NCBI GenBank assembly: GCA_963855995.1
Contig: OY979717.1
Coordinates: 19,133,906 to 19,197,905, forward strand
Source of the DNA: Muricea muricata
Lineage: Eukaryota; Cnidaria; Anthozoa; Malacalcyonacea; Plexauridae
Direction: 5' to 3'
DNA length: 64,000 nt
In this document: one piece after another, positions 12,060 to 23,600 of the stretch
Layout: the number at the start of each line of letters is the position of its first letter
Position numbering within the stretch: position 1 is the stretch's first letter
The notes under the pieces: generated by a model
Told to the model about the DNA's origin: nothing
The model's input: only the letters and a program-made list of their open reading frames with translations
Database searches by the model: none
Translations under genes and position numbers: made by a program

Positions 12060-13671
12060 GGTGAACAACCTGGAAAAGAATAAAAATTTATTCACGGAAA
12101 CATGGATGGTCCATCCATGACATGCACGTGCACAGCGTGTGACCAGTAGCATATAAAATTGGAATTAGTCCCGCTGTGCAAATTTCTGTCAATCACATTT
12201 TTATTTTTATTAATATACTGTATTTTAGAAACTGATTGTTTTCCCTGCCAATGAACACAAGCACATTGCATAGCTGGACTAAATAGTCGGGATTGCAGAC
12301 TATGTTCTATTTTATGGCTTTGTTGATCGTTGTTATTTGTTAATTCCAAGACTATTTTAAAAATTAGTCTTTGAGAAAGTCCGATACTAAGACTATTAAA
12401 AACATTTCGGAATGATAATCTACCAATTTAAAAAAGCTTAATCTTGAACCCACTCTCGAGGACCATCGGGAATTTAGCTAAATTTTGGTTACGTTTGTTG
12501 GGTTTGGGAAATAATCGGATTTAGGTAATGACAATTAGTTTTTAATGATTTTTATGCATCTTGGTCACTTGGTGTTTTGTACTCAGGTGAAAATGATGTT
12601 TTTGTGTAACTCTGAGTTTATATTCGCACCAGGCAAGCTGAAATACGCCACCGTACTTAGTCAAATTTCAGCTTACCCAGTGTGGATATAACTCAGAATA
12701 ACGCTAAAAATTCATAAAACTAACTGCTTGTCGCTTTTCGGTAATAAACACCCAATACATAGTCACGCATGACCTTATGCGATTACCTAGGATAACCTAA
12801 CCCACTAGTTGCCCTAACTACCCCAAAAGCGACTCGCGTGCAGATAGAGTACAGATCCCATAACGAAATGGTGATAAAAAGATCTGCGCGCTGGTTCGTG
12901 CTCTCTTTGATTAGTTGAGAGTTTAATCAAATGTTTTCGATACAAATCCCTCAAACTATAACGTTGAGCATTGACTAATGCTTCTAGTTCTAACTCATGA
13001 TCTAAAAAATAAACCAACTGTATGACTTACCGTTTCAGTCACGAATGCTGTCGGATCTTGAAATGAACAGTTGAATAAAAATCCCGTGTTTTAACTGCGC
13101 AATGACGTAATGAAACACGTCGTTTCACCTTGGTCCGGACAGATCTGATAATGGATGGTGAAAGGTTCTCTTTGGGCAGCGTGAGGGATCGCACGATGTA
13201 TGATAGTCATGCGATGTTGGTAAACATAACATTGGGTCACGGTTAGCATTAGTATGCATTCTGAAGACAATTTATTAGGCTTTCCTCACGGCTAGTAAAG
13301 ATAATAATCGCAAAGTAACTTCTCTACCTCTAAACGAACATCTATGATACCATTCTATCACTCGCAAATATGCATCATAGTTGGTATATTTAGCTCAAGT
13401 ACCATATCAAATTTCCTCTGATCTTCTTCTTAACCCCTGCGTTTAATAAATGAAATAAAATTAATCATTCATTGTTGACATACATATGTAGTGTTTGCTC
13501 AGTATACATAGGGAGTTTGTGGTCTCCACCATTTTCTATTGATGATTAGGCGACCATTTTTTTAATATATGCCTTCGTGAAGTACCGATGGTATATTTTA
13601 TAGCGATTTACAAATAATAATGAAATTTCCATAAAAAAAGGTTCTGAAGTGGAAATTCTGTTTCTTTCGTT

Positions 13672-13772
13672 TAGGCAATGAAATATCCCATGGTCTTATG
13701 CATCACAGTGTGTCTGCACCACAGGAGTAGACACACTGTAGCGCATACGACCATAGGATACTTCATTACCTA
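13672..13772. mobile_element. 101-bp hairpin element
   Basis: The left arm (TAGGCAATGAAATATCC...CACAGTGTGTCT) and right arm (AGACACACTGT...GGATACTTCATTACCTA) are complementary over about 45 bases with a few mismatches, leaving a short loop. It has no coding capacity and looks like a deleted MITE. Confidence 0.7.
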
Positions 13773-14457
13773 GGTATTGTTAGTGAGACCCCCCAAAAGA
13801 CAGCGTTTCATTCTTGAGCGTTTTATTGTTCTGTTGCATTGTTATGTTGCATTGTTATGTTGCAAAAGAAACATTGATTAAAATATTTTCGTCAGGGTGC
13901 TGAGAAGGTCAATTCTCAACATTTCAAACGCGACAACTCGGCCGACATTCAATATTTGAAGTAGACACTTTCTGCTCATGTAGCAACGGCCATTCTGTAG
14001 GAGATGAACCAAAAATAAGCGAACTTTATGGAATTTGGCAAAGATATTGCAATTTCGATTCGAGTGTACAGCTTTAATATTCAAAAATATAATCGTTTAT
14101 TTTAGAAGCGCTATATATTGTTTTAAAATAATTTTCGTTCTCTCTCCAGACATTGTCTTGCTTAATAAAGAAAAAAAGTTGTTTCAAGTTTCTGTCGTTT
14201 ATATTTCACTAGAAATCATGGCGAAATTTCTAAAATTTAAGCAGAGGAGACACTCTGTACTGGTAACCATAGCAACAGTAACAACGAGCAACATATTATT
14301 GAGCATTAGCCAAAAATATTTAAGCCCAGACAACAGCTTTAAATAGAGCCATAATATTTTTGCCTAAGCTGAGACTTCCGCCTGGAGTATCTATTGATAT
14401 TGAGCATTGATGCGTATTGAAACTGGATGGTGCATCGTAAAGCAAAACCCTAATAAA

Positions 14458-14646
14458 CGGCGTCCATGTTGAATGGCCCCACTCTAGGACTGAATAGATG
14501 CGTAGTTTCTGTTGGAAAACTGATTTCTTTGAAAGCTTTTACGACTGCCTTTAAACGTATTTGTTTATTTCAAAATGAAAACCATCCATTTTGTAATAGA
14601 AATCTGGAGCATTGTTGCTTAAAAGTAGGGCCATCCAACATGGCCG
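14458..14646. mobile_element. MITE with CGGCGTCCATGTTG-type ends
   Basis: GCGTCCATGTTGAATGGCCC at the left pairs with GGGCCATCCAACATGGCCGC at the right across about 190 bases. No open frame of interest lies between them. Arms differ at several positions, suggesting an old copy. Confidence 0.6.
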
Positions 14647-14720
14647 CAAGTGTACAAATATGACGTTCTTCCGGCTTCAAAACGCAACAATAGATGCTTA
14701 ATACATTCCTCAAGTCAGAG

Positions 14721-14845
14721 GGTGAAGGCTATTTCAGATACCTTGAAGCAGATCTGCAATATTATAAGACCTTTGTTTGGCCGTGTGAAATTAACGAAAG
14801 TACTGGGACCGATCTGTTTCAAGGTATCTGCAATAGCCTTCACAA
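14721..14845. repeat. Inverted repeat
   Basis: GTGAAGGCTATTTCAGATAC at the left pairs with GTATCTGCAATAGCCTTCAC at the right, with further pairing inwards (GAAGCAGATC against GATCTGTTTC). Probably another small foldback element. Confidence 0.65.
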
Positions 14846-15299
14846 GTCAGAGAAGCAGCCGTAACAATATTGTAAAACTATAGTCTGATAGCAGTAGAAA
14901 CTACTTTAATCTTTAGCTTGGGGCTATACATTTTGTGCTAGATATGCTGTACATGATAATATAGACCAAGTGGCAAACCTTTAAATTTCACTTCTATTGT
15001 CTATTGAGGGTTGTGGAGGGGGGGAGCGGATCGCGTTCCACAGCGGGGAGAAAAACAGTTTCACAATTCACGTGTCTTAATTAAAAAAGTAGAACAAATC
15101 ATACTTCACAGTCACAAAATCAACCATTTCACATTTCGCACGGACGAATATTAACCAATCACGGCTTCTATTAGATTGAGTTTGTTTATCACTAATTGAG
15201 GAAAATCCTAATCTTGCCACACATTTTGGCTCCTTACCAACTCTGGTTTTATATTATAAATGACGCTTCACACATTGATCTTAAAATCAATGTCAAGGT

Positions 15300-15533
15300 C
15301 TAATTATCCAAGGTCTCGAACAGCGTTTTGCAAAACTCGTGCACTTTGGCGGGCTGAGACCCGGAAATGACTGGAAAATTAATGGTGTTTTGGATGTACG
15401 CATTTACAATTGCAATTTCTCTTGTTCTTCCAAATTCATCACTGAGGAGGTCAAGGTCTAAGGTCTTGACGCGCTCGTTTTCCGCATGAAAAAGGCCACC
15501 CATCCACTCAATACGCATGCTCGTTTCAAGCAT
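15300..15533 (-). pseudogene. BEL/Pao-type retrotransposon gag-like fragment
   Basis: A 77-residue minus-strand frame has the spacing typical of the DUF1759-type region of BEL/Pao retroelements: an acidic stretch, FGRTREIAIVNAYIQ, a Pro about eight residues on (NFPVISG), then a helical VHEFCKTLFETLD. No protease, reverse transcriptase or integrase is visible nearby and no long terminal repeats were found, so this is a short relic. The match rests on pattern memory, not a search. Confidence 0.5.
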
Positions 15534-16982
15534 TTCCTTTAATTGTTATTAAACAGTTGGTGATTTTGAGTTTTTAAGGTTTGGTGGAATTACTTTTAGG
15601 TTTTAGCGATTTAGATTTTTCTACTTGTCGAATTTGTTGGGGGAAGCAATTAGCAAAAACAGGAATTCTGAACATGATTGGTTGGTCGGTAAGCTTGCTT
15701 GGTAGCCACTCTCATCGCCGAATTTGTTCTCGCGCTGTTTCCGTTTTCTCAAGCTTTATTTGACTCTTCGCGGCGTCTCTTGCATTGTCACTTCGTGTGT
15801 GGGAAGCCCGGTCAGGACATGGTCATGGGATTCAAGGTCCATGACGGTGAGGGCTCTTACCCTCACCCTGATTTTGTATCGGGGACCGCGCTTCCTGCCT
15901 CCCAAATTTTGTCAACAAATGATTATTTTGCCTAATTTATGAGCAGCACACAGATTGTCTCAAAAGGTGATTGAGATTTGTATTGCTTTAGCGCCTTCAA
16001 TATTTAATCTAGAGAAACAATTCAGTCTTTCACAGTCGGAAAGAACAGCCTTTTAGCTTTTAAGTATTACCGATTTTGTAGTGAAATTTGAATTGAGGGA
16101 ATACGAATCCAATATGACACGAGGCTAATGAAAAAGTTCAAAATACTAGATGGGCAACCAGGATTTACCGATTTCTGTCCAAGTAATCATATCTATAGAG
16201 TAGTAACCCGTCTGCAGGCTGGCAGTCAAACGCTCTTTAATAATTAAAACTTTTATGATAAGGGAACAATACAAAACTTTTGCAAGCAATTTCGCATATT
16301 CCCACCTCTCAGTATTAATGAGGCAGCATATGAAACAATGGTACGTACGTACTCAAGCCATCATTCAGGGCGTGTTCACATGCAGACTCCACATTTCACC
16401 GACAAATTAAATTTTATTGGTCAATTTGCCGACCATTTTCAATAAATTTACTGACCGAACACGTTTTTCTATCCAAATTTTTTCGTTTTCACTCTTGTTT
16501 ATTTCTTAATTCGTAAAAGTTTCATCTATTCGTAACTGTGTTTGAAAAGTGCCGAGCATTTTGTAGATAGCCTTACCGGTTTCGACTGGCCAGTCTGTAG
16601 AAGATTATTTCATGCCAGTGCACGCACGGCCATCTCTATCATACATTGCGTCCAGTTAAATGTTGGTAGAGAACTGGTATTCTTTTTGAAAAATGTCACA
16701 TCACTGTCTGCTTTCTGTGTGAAGAAAAGTAAATCGAACACGTGAACGAAGCAAGAGCAGCTATTTTCTGGAGATAAACGCCTCAGCTATTATTAACTTG
16801 ATGTAAAAAAGACTTAGCTAGTTGAATTCTACATTGAAAACTAGTCTAGCACACCTTATTTGGTACGATTCTTAATCACAATAACAAAATATTGAAAAGT
16901 AGCCATTTCATACGAAAATGAGGTTACGTTGCGCAACATCAGGCCATAACTCTAAAAAGCAGCTGAACAGTAGTCAGTAGTA

Positions 16983-17117
16983 GCCTCGTTCCCGGCGCTT
17001 TGATGTTCTATGGCGGACACACACACGTGGGAGATATAACAAATAAATCGCGCGCGCTTGACTCGCGCCACGCACTGTCACACAAGAACATCAAGGTTCC
17101 GGGGACGGGGCTGAGTC
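16983..17117. mobile_element. Small inverted-repeat element
   Basis: CCTCGTTCCCGG...CTTTGATGTTCT pairs with AGAACATCAAGGTTCCGGGGACGGGG. The centre holds a short CA run and a CGCGCGCG tract. No coding capacity. Confidence 0.6.
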
Positions 17118-17265
17118 AGCAGCCTGAATAACACTCGGATTCAAAATTTACGTTAAAAATTGGTCAAGAAAATCCAACTCTCGTAAATTACCAGCACAGG
17201 TGATACCTACCTCAATCCTACCTCACTCTCCGCCCGGACTATTTGAGTCCTGGGCAGTCTTTGGA

Positions 17266-17607
17266 TAAAGCATAGAGATTATAAAAGAATAGAGGCGGCA
17301 TCCTGATTAAAATTCAGTCAAGCTCACGGGACAAATTGATGCTCGCTAATGGGGGGCAAAATCCTTTACAAAATTTTTATTTACATTTTACGACCATGCC
17401 GCCGTTGAAAATCGAAGACACGCTCTTGCCCACGCGCTTCAGTTGCTCGCGAGGCTCCTGCGAGACGCGTAAATTTGGCTTCATCCAATCATTGACGAAA
17501 GCATACGAGTTATCGTTCCAGGTGTATTGAGTTCACTGGCTTTGTTCAATTTGTCCCGAGATTCGTCCCCAGATTCCGCCTCTATTCTTTTATAATCTCT
17601 TTGGGAT
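17266..17607. mobile_element. Foldback element abutting the Rab18 5' end
   Basis: Terminal arms contain GAGATTATAAAAGAATAGAG at the left and CTCTATTCTTTTATAATCTC at the right. The interior right half ends at about 17537 with TTCCAGGTGTATTGAGTTCACTG, the same terminus as the hAT-like element at 28412-29340. So a truncated copy of that family is nested here. The outer arm ends only about 75 bases before the Rab18 ATG. Confidence 0.7.
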
Positions 17608-17681
17608 AAAGGGATATTGAGGGATGTGCAGTAAACTATGACGTATTCCCATTACGATCATTCGATGTCAACAAAACAAAG

Positions 17682-20600
17682 ATGGATTCTGATGTGTTGG
17701 CTACTTTGAAGATTTTAATCATAGGAGAAAGCGGTGTTGGAAAATCCAGGTTTATAATAGTTTGTTTTACTAGGGTATTTGAATATAACGGTATTAAGTG
17801 GATAGTGTACGTTTTTTTATTTATTTCTTCTATGGCATTTGTCAAAATTTCGTATCTTAGAAAATTAAATAGCTATTACATGTATACAGTGTGAAATTTG
17901 TGTAGTGTATGACGTGCATGAAACTTAGATTGAATTGCTACATATGTATGTGACCGGTTTAGGATTATTAGAAGCAGGTCTGGTTTATTATAGTTTATAG
18001 GCACTGATATTGTGGCTGATTTTTGTGTCTGTTGTGTAGGAATATAGTTATACTACCCTGACACGCAATAATATAGCCCAGAAATAAAAAAATAAAAGTT
18101 AATCAAATTCCCTTACCCTAATTGCTGAGCCAGTTATACTTTACAATTGCATGTCAATTTATAAACAGGATTATAGACCTTGTATTTATCCTTCCATAGC
18201 CATGCTTTGATGTCCTTGCCCCAGTTCATTCCCACTTAAAACCTTTAGTCAATGAAATAGATGTATTTACATTAATAAACTAAATAAATGTGCTACTAAC
18301 AGTGTCAAATATCTGCAGACTACAGCATTACTTACAAGACAAAATATAAGCTAGACTGAAAATGTAGGACTTGAAGTGAAGAGCTAGACACAAATTTAGG
18401 TATCAAAGAGTGGGAACTCCTTGAAATTGTTTTACTGGCATTCAATTCTACTTTTGTGTTGACCTGAACAAATTTATTCTTTTGTTTGTGTAGCTTACTT
18501 TTGAGGTTTGTAGATGATACATTTGACCCAGATTTAGGAGCAACTATTGGTAAGCACAATCCTAAAAGTCCTAAAAATGTGTCTGGACTAAGTGTATTAT
18601 ATAGGCTTACTCGTGTTCATGACTATTATTAGAATTATACTGTCTAGTATGCTAATGTGAATACTGGAATTTGATTGGCTACTGTAATCGCTATCTATTC
18701 CTCAATACATAGAGTGACATAGCGAGTAGCAAAACAATAATTTTCCTCATGTTTTTTTTTCAATTGAAAAACAGTTTGTAATATTTTTTAACAAAATGGC
18801 TGAAAAATCTTTTTATCACAGAATAAAAACTACTCATAACTATCGCCTCATCGAAATCTCTAGCTTGTAATCTCATTGTTATAGAGAATGTCTACATTAT
18901 TAAACAATTATTGAATGAGGTCTAGCAGGATATGAGGAATTATTCAGGCAAAGGTTTGTGTTATCTGCTGAAGCCGAAGCCTGGCAGATAACACAAACAA
19001 AGGCCTTAATAATTCCTCATATCCTGTGAGAACCAAATTCAATAATTATTGTTTTATTATTTTTTGAAAATATTTTAAACTCAGTTTAATTAAACGCTTG
19101 CTTTGTAAGTAAGAAGACACATGCTGATAATAATGGAACAGCATGAAATTGTTCAGAAACTTTAGTAAGCCAAGCAGACTACGAAAAAAATATTCTTAAA
19201 ACAATTGTCAAATTACAAGGTCAGTCAATATACGACGAAATGAGTCATAATCTGATATATTTGTTTTCAATATATGACGAAATGACTCATAATGTTTTAT
19301 ATTTATTTTCAACCCCAAATTTGGGCAACTACCAAGCGGATATGACAATTTCATCTTTACCTCTTAACCAATCAAAACTCCTAAAATATTTTCAGTAAAT
19401 GATAATATAAATTATACAACTTATCTTATACCAGCTGCATATGTGTGTCATTAATTTCCGTCAGCACTTAGCAAGAATAAACCTTAGGCATAATGACATC
19501 ACAGACCCTGATGCAGGCAAGGGATTTTGGTGCGTAGATTATGCTCTCAGCAAAAAGAAACTTTCTAGATATTATGAGCACAGCAAACGCGAACATTGTG
19601 AGATATTCAGTTAGCATATTATATTTTGCAACGTTAAGGTGATCAGCATGACATGTAAACGCATATGTTACGGACTTTTTTAGTCGAACTGATGGATAGC
19701 AGTGGTTTATATTTATTACCTTCATTTAAAAAAAGCATAGAGTCTTCGATAGTGGTGATGGCAAAAATTGGTGATGGCGTTTTCAATTTACTCAACTTTA
19801 AATTATGCGCTTTCAATAGATCTTACCGTTTATTGCATTTTTACCCGATGGTTTCGTTTTCGTATTTGCCTTATTTTTCCTGACAGTCTTTCCTGAATGT
19901 TATATACCCTTATTTCCTGCACAAAAATGTTTTTCTCTGAGTTTGAGCTCTATTACAAATCCATCCTCAGTCCTATTACACAGAAACCATGGGAAAATAA
20001 CCACATGAAAACGAGGCCATTGGGTAAAAATGCAATAAACAGTAATAAAGGTCTTTTTTTTGTTATTTCCCTGTTTACCACCATTTCCTCAGTGAGTACT
20101 ACACACTCTCTTGCTGCATACCACTCCACACGAACGAAGGCACGAAATTAAGCGATGCGTTCGGTAGTCTCCATTATGAACACTGTAGATCGGCAGTAAA
20201 TATATAATCTTTATATTGTTGTCGGAGGAAGAAAAATATCTTTTCTAACCCTGATTATGAATTTATGGACATAACGTCCATTGGCAAGAAGGAGAAGAAT
20301 CTCTGTAAAACAATTTAGAATTTATATATGTATAATTGTCCTGTTCTTATTTCAGGTGTTGATTTTAAAATCAAGACCGTCACGATAGATGATAACAGGG
20401 TGAAACTAGCAATTTGGGTAAGTTTATTTTAACTTAGCGTTGCCAGTATTGGAATTAAAAACACACGATTAGTGTGTGAATAGTGAATAGTGAAACACAC
20501 TATTCAACTATCTAAAATGTACAAACAGAATATTGGTGTTTCAAACGAAGGCCAGTTCAGAAATCCTTTCTCACGCTATGCGACCAAACCTGTTATTTAC

Positions 20601-23600
20601 GACAGTCATTATTTTTTTATCAAAAGTTTTAGTTGTAAAAGTAAACATTTGACACAGTCTTGGTTCGTACAGAATTTGGTGTTTTGTTGCTCAAACGTCG
20701 TACAGCAGAGTTACTTTAACAATAGCTTTCGCAATCTTAGAAGTGACAAAAAGAGTTCCCTTTGACTCGCATCATAAACCAGGCTTTATAAATCATCTGA
20801 ATCAGAGTCAGTCTAGATATTGACTGGAAACTCAACCAACGTCTTTGTTCTATCTTTTTCTTCGTGTTTATTTGGACTTGTGCACGGTGAATACAATAAA
20901 TTTTTGGTATAATAAAGCAATTGTCCAATAACCTTGGCTCGCCAAAGCACTCAACCCTACTGCTGAAATATTAATAAGCAAAATTTCAAAAGATTTGTGC
21001 ACGCTGAAGCCAACTTAACATAAAATCATAGCTCATTATAAACGCTTTGAAGTTTGCCTAGTTTCTAGACCATGTCTGGATTGACTATGTCTGAATGAAT
21101 AAGCTAAACTATCATTATTGCCGTCAAGAAAGCAAAAGCCAAATTTTAAGGAAAACAAAGAACATATTGTTTAAAAATTTGAATTACCTTATTCGTACTT
21201 AATTTCGCGCGTAATTAATTTCCCGATTTTGTCGAAGCCATATTTCGTGAGACTTTATTTTCGCGAACTTCATAGCCGAAAATAAAAAGAATGCATTAAA
21301 TTTCACGAAATATTGCTGAACAGCATTTAAAATTCCATAAAACTTAAAATTTAAACTATAAATTTTTGCATCATCGCAAAAAAAGACTTGTAAGACAGTC
21401 CGTGATGTTTTACTCGTCACATTACTCATTAAATATCGAAATCTTACGGGGACGTTGCTTTGTACCCATGTACGTCTATTATTTATGCTCGCGTGTACGA
21501 GCTGCGTAGATGCCGTTGAAGAAAATTCATTATTTATTAATTTCAATTTTTTGTAGTATTTAATTTCGCTTGTGTAAATTTTGCGAGGTTTTTTATTTGC
21601 GCATTTTTAATTTCGGAGCGGTTTACTCAATCGCAAAACTAAAGTCGCGCCAAATTAAGTACAAGTAAGGTATTATTAAGGTAATCTGCTAATGCTGACG
21701 TAAACACACCACAACTCTGACGCATGTATTGCAGTGTAGTTGATGCTCAATGATATATTAGATACTGCACCTATTTTTTCTTAAACAATAGCATGCCTAT
21801 GATTCTTTTGATTTTTATTATAAACATTTTTTGCCTGTGTTCATTTTATAAAGTGTGAAAGTTGAGAACTTTCATGCAAATCCTCTCGTATCAAAAATGA
21901 AAATGATATCCTGCATGCTTGTTGTACATTGATATAGGATACTGCAGGACAAGAGAGATTTCGAACATTAACACCAAGTTACTATCGAGGTGCCCAAGGA
22001 TGTATCTTAGGTAAAAGTTTGAATGTACAATCTTTAATTAGTTTATGCTTTATATAATATCATGCAGGTAATACATTTGTTGGTCTTTTAGATAGTTCGA
22101 TAGGAATATTACCCGTCTAACAAAAGTATTTACTTGGTTCTAAGCTCATGTATTTTGCCTTGTCCGTAAAGAAATGTTGCATCACATGCTTGATCTCGTT
22201 CTCAGAAGAACACTTTTCACAAATTTGTTAGGTTACTGTTGGCATAGTTCATTTATAACATTAAGTACTTAACCAGCTTGCACAAATTAGTTAATATTTT
22301 ATACAACCATCATTCTCAGAAGTTTGACAAAAAAATTTTGTCCATTCATATGACACTTGACTGGATCACATGGAATATCGTTGGATAAAGCTATAATCAT
22401 GGCGTTTCTAAGATCATCTTTGTACTACCTTCCGTTGGGGCGGATCTCCCTGTTGAGGATGATTTTTCTCAATTGGATTTACGCCTGGAATCATGCTCGA
22501 TATTCCTTTTTTCCTATTTTGATAAGATGAAGTTCAGGTTATATACTGAACGGCAGAAAGTCATGTAACATGGCATGGCGTAAGTATATAATTCATGTAT
22601 ATAATATGTATATAACCGTGGAGAATACCTCAAAAACTTACCACTACAGTCTGTTGCATTGTGAAGGAACCTTCTACCGCCTGAGAAACATCTAGATCAT
22701 CGTTAAGCGGCCGATCCAGTACAAATCCAAAGACAATCTGTGGAACGCCATTGTGTCTTCATCCAAAGATATTCCATGTGATCCAGTCAAAGGTTTGACG
22801 ATATGAATAGACTGACGATTTTTTGTCCAACTTCTAAGAATGATTGTTAAAATATTAACAGAGTGGTGCTTGCAGGTAATAAGTAGTTAATGTTTACATT
22901 GACGTTGTCTTAACTACCGGATGGCTCAAAAGAAAGCACTCCTCTTTATAGTTTCATATAGCAGAAAAACTAGGATAACAATTGCAGTCAACTAAATTGC
23001 ATCTTATCCAGGAAGAGCAATAACCTAGATTTTCATGTTAATATGACACTGAGATTATCAAGTATTTACTGAAATATTGAGATACTGAAATTTTAAATCA
23101 AGCAAGCATTTTTGAGAATACTGAATATGTGCAAAAAATCTCCTGTTAGGTTAATTTGAGTACTCCAGTGACTTCTGCGCATTTAGTCGATGTCAACCAA
23201 AAATACCAGCAATTTTCATTGAATTTCTAAATGTTAGTGATACTTCTTTTGACCCTTAGCCGTCAAGGGAAACTTATAAAGATAAATTATGACAAGCACC
23301 CAAAACGAATGTCAACATTTCCTGGCAGAAAGCTGCCTGTGACACATAGACAAGCTTCTATGAATAAGTAATCTGAGACAAAAATCTTGCATGCAAATTT
23401 TTCAAACAACTGTCAACTTTTCAAACAAGTGATTGAAGAGCGTCTCTCATATACTAAATTCAACAAGCCGTTTTATACAAATTTTTATTCTCAAAAATGC
23501 ATGTTCGACTTACAATATCAAAGTGTCAACTGAACTTACCTCATAATCTTATTATAACTTTTCAGAATTTAAGTTAGCTCTTCCTGGATAACATGCAATT

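Larger units (their letters stand above)
12060..17681. other. Intergenic region between the lectin gene and Rab18
   Basis: These 5.6 kb separate two divergently transcribed genes and so should hold both promoters. I see no host coding exon. Recognisable contents are hairpin elements at 13672-13772, 14458-14646, 14721-14845, 16983-17117 and 17266-17605, and a retrotransposon fragment at 15300-15533. Confidence 0.6.
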
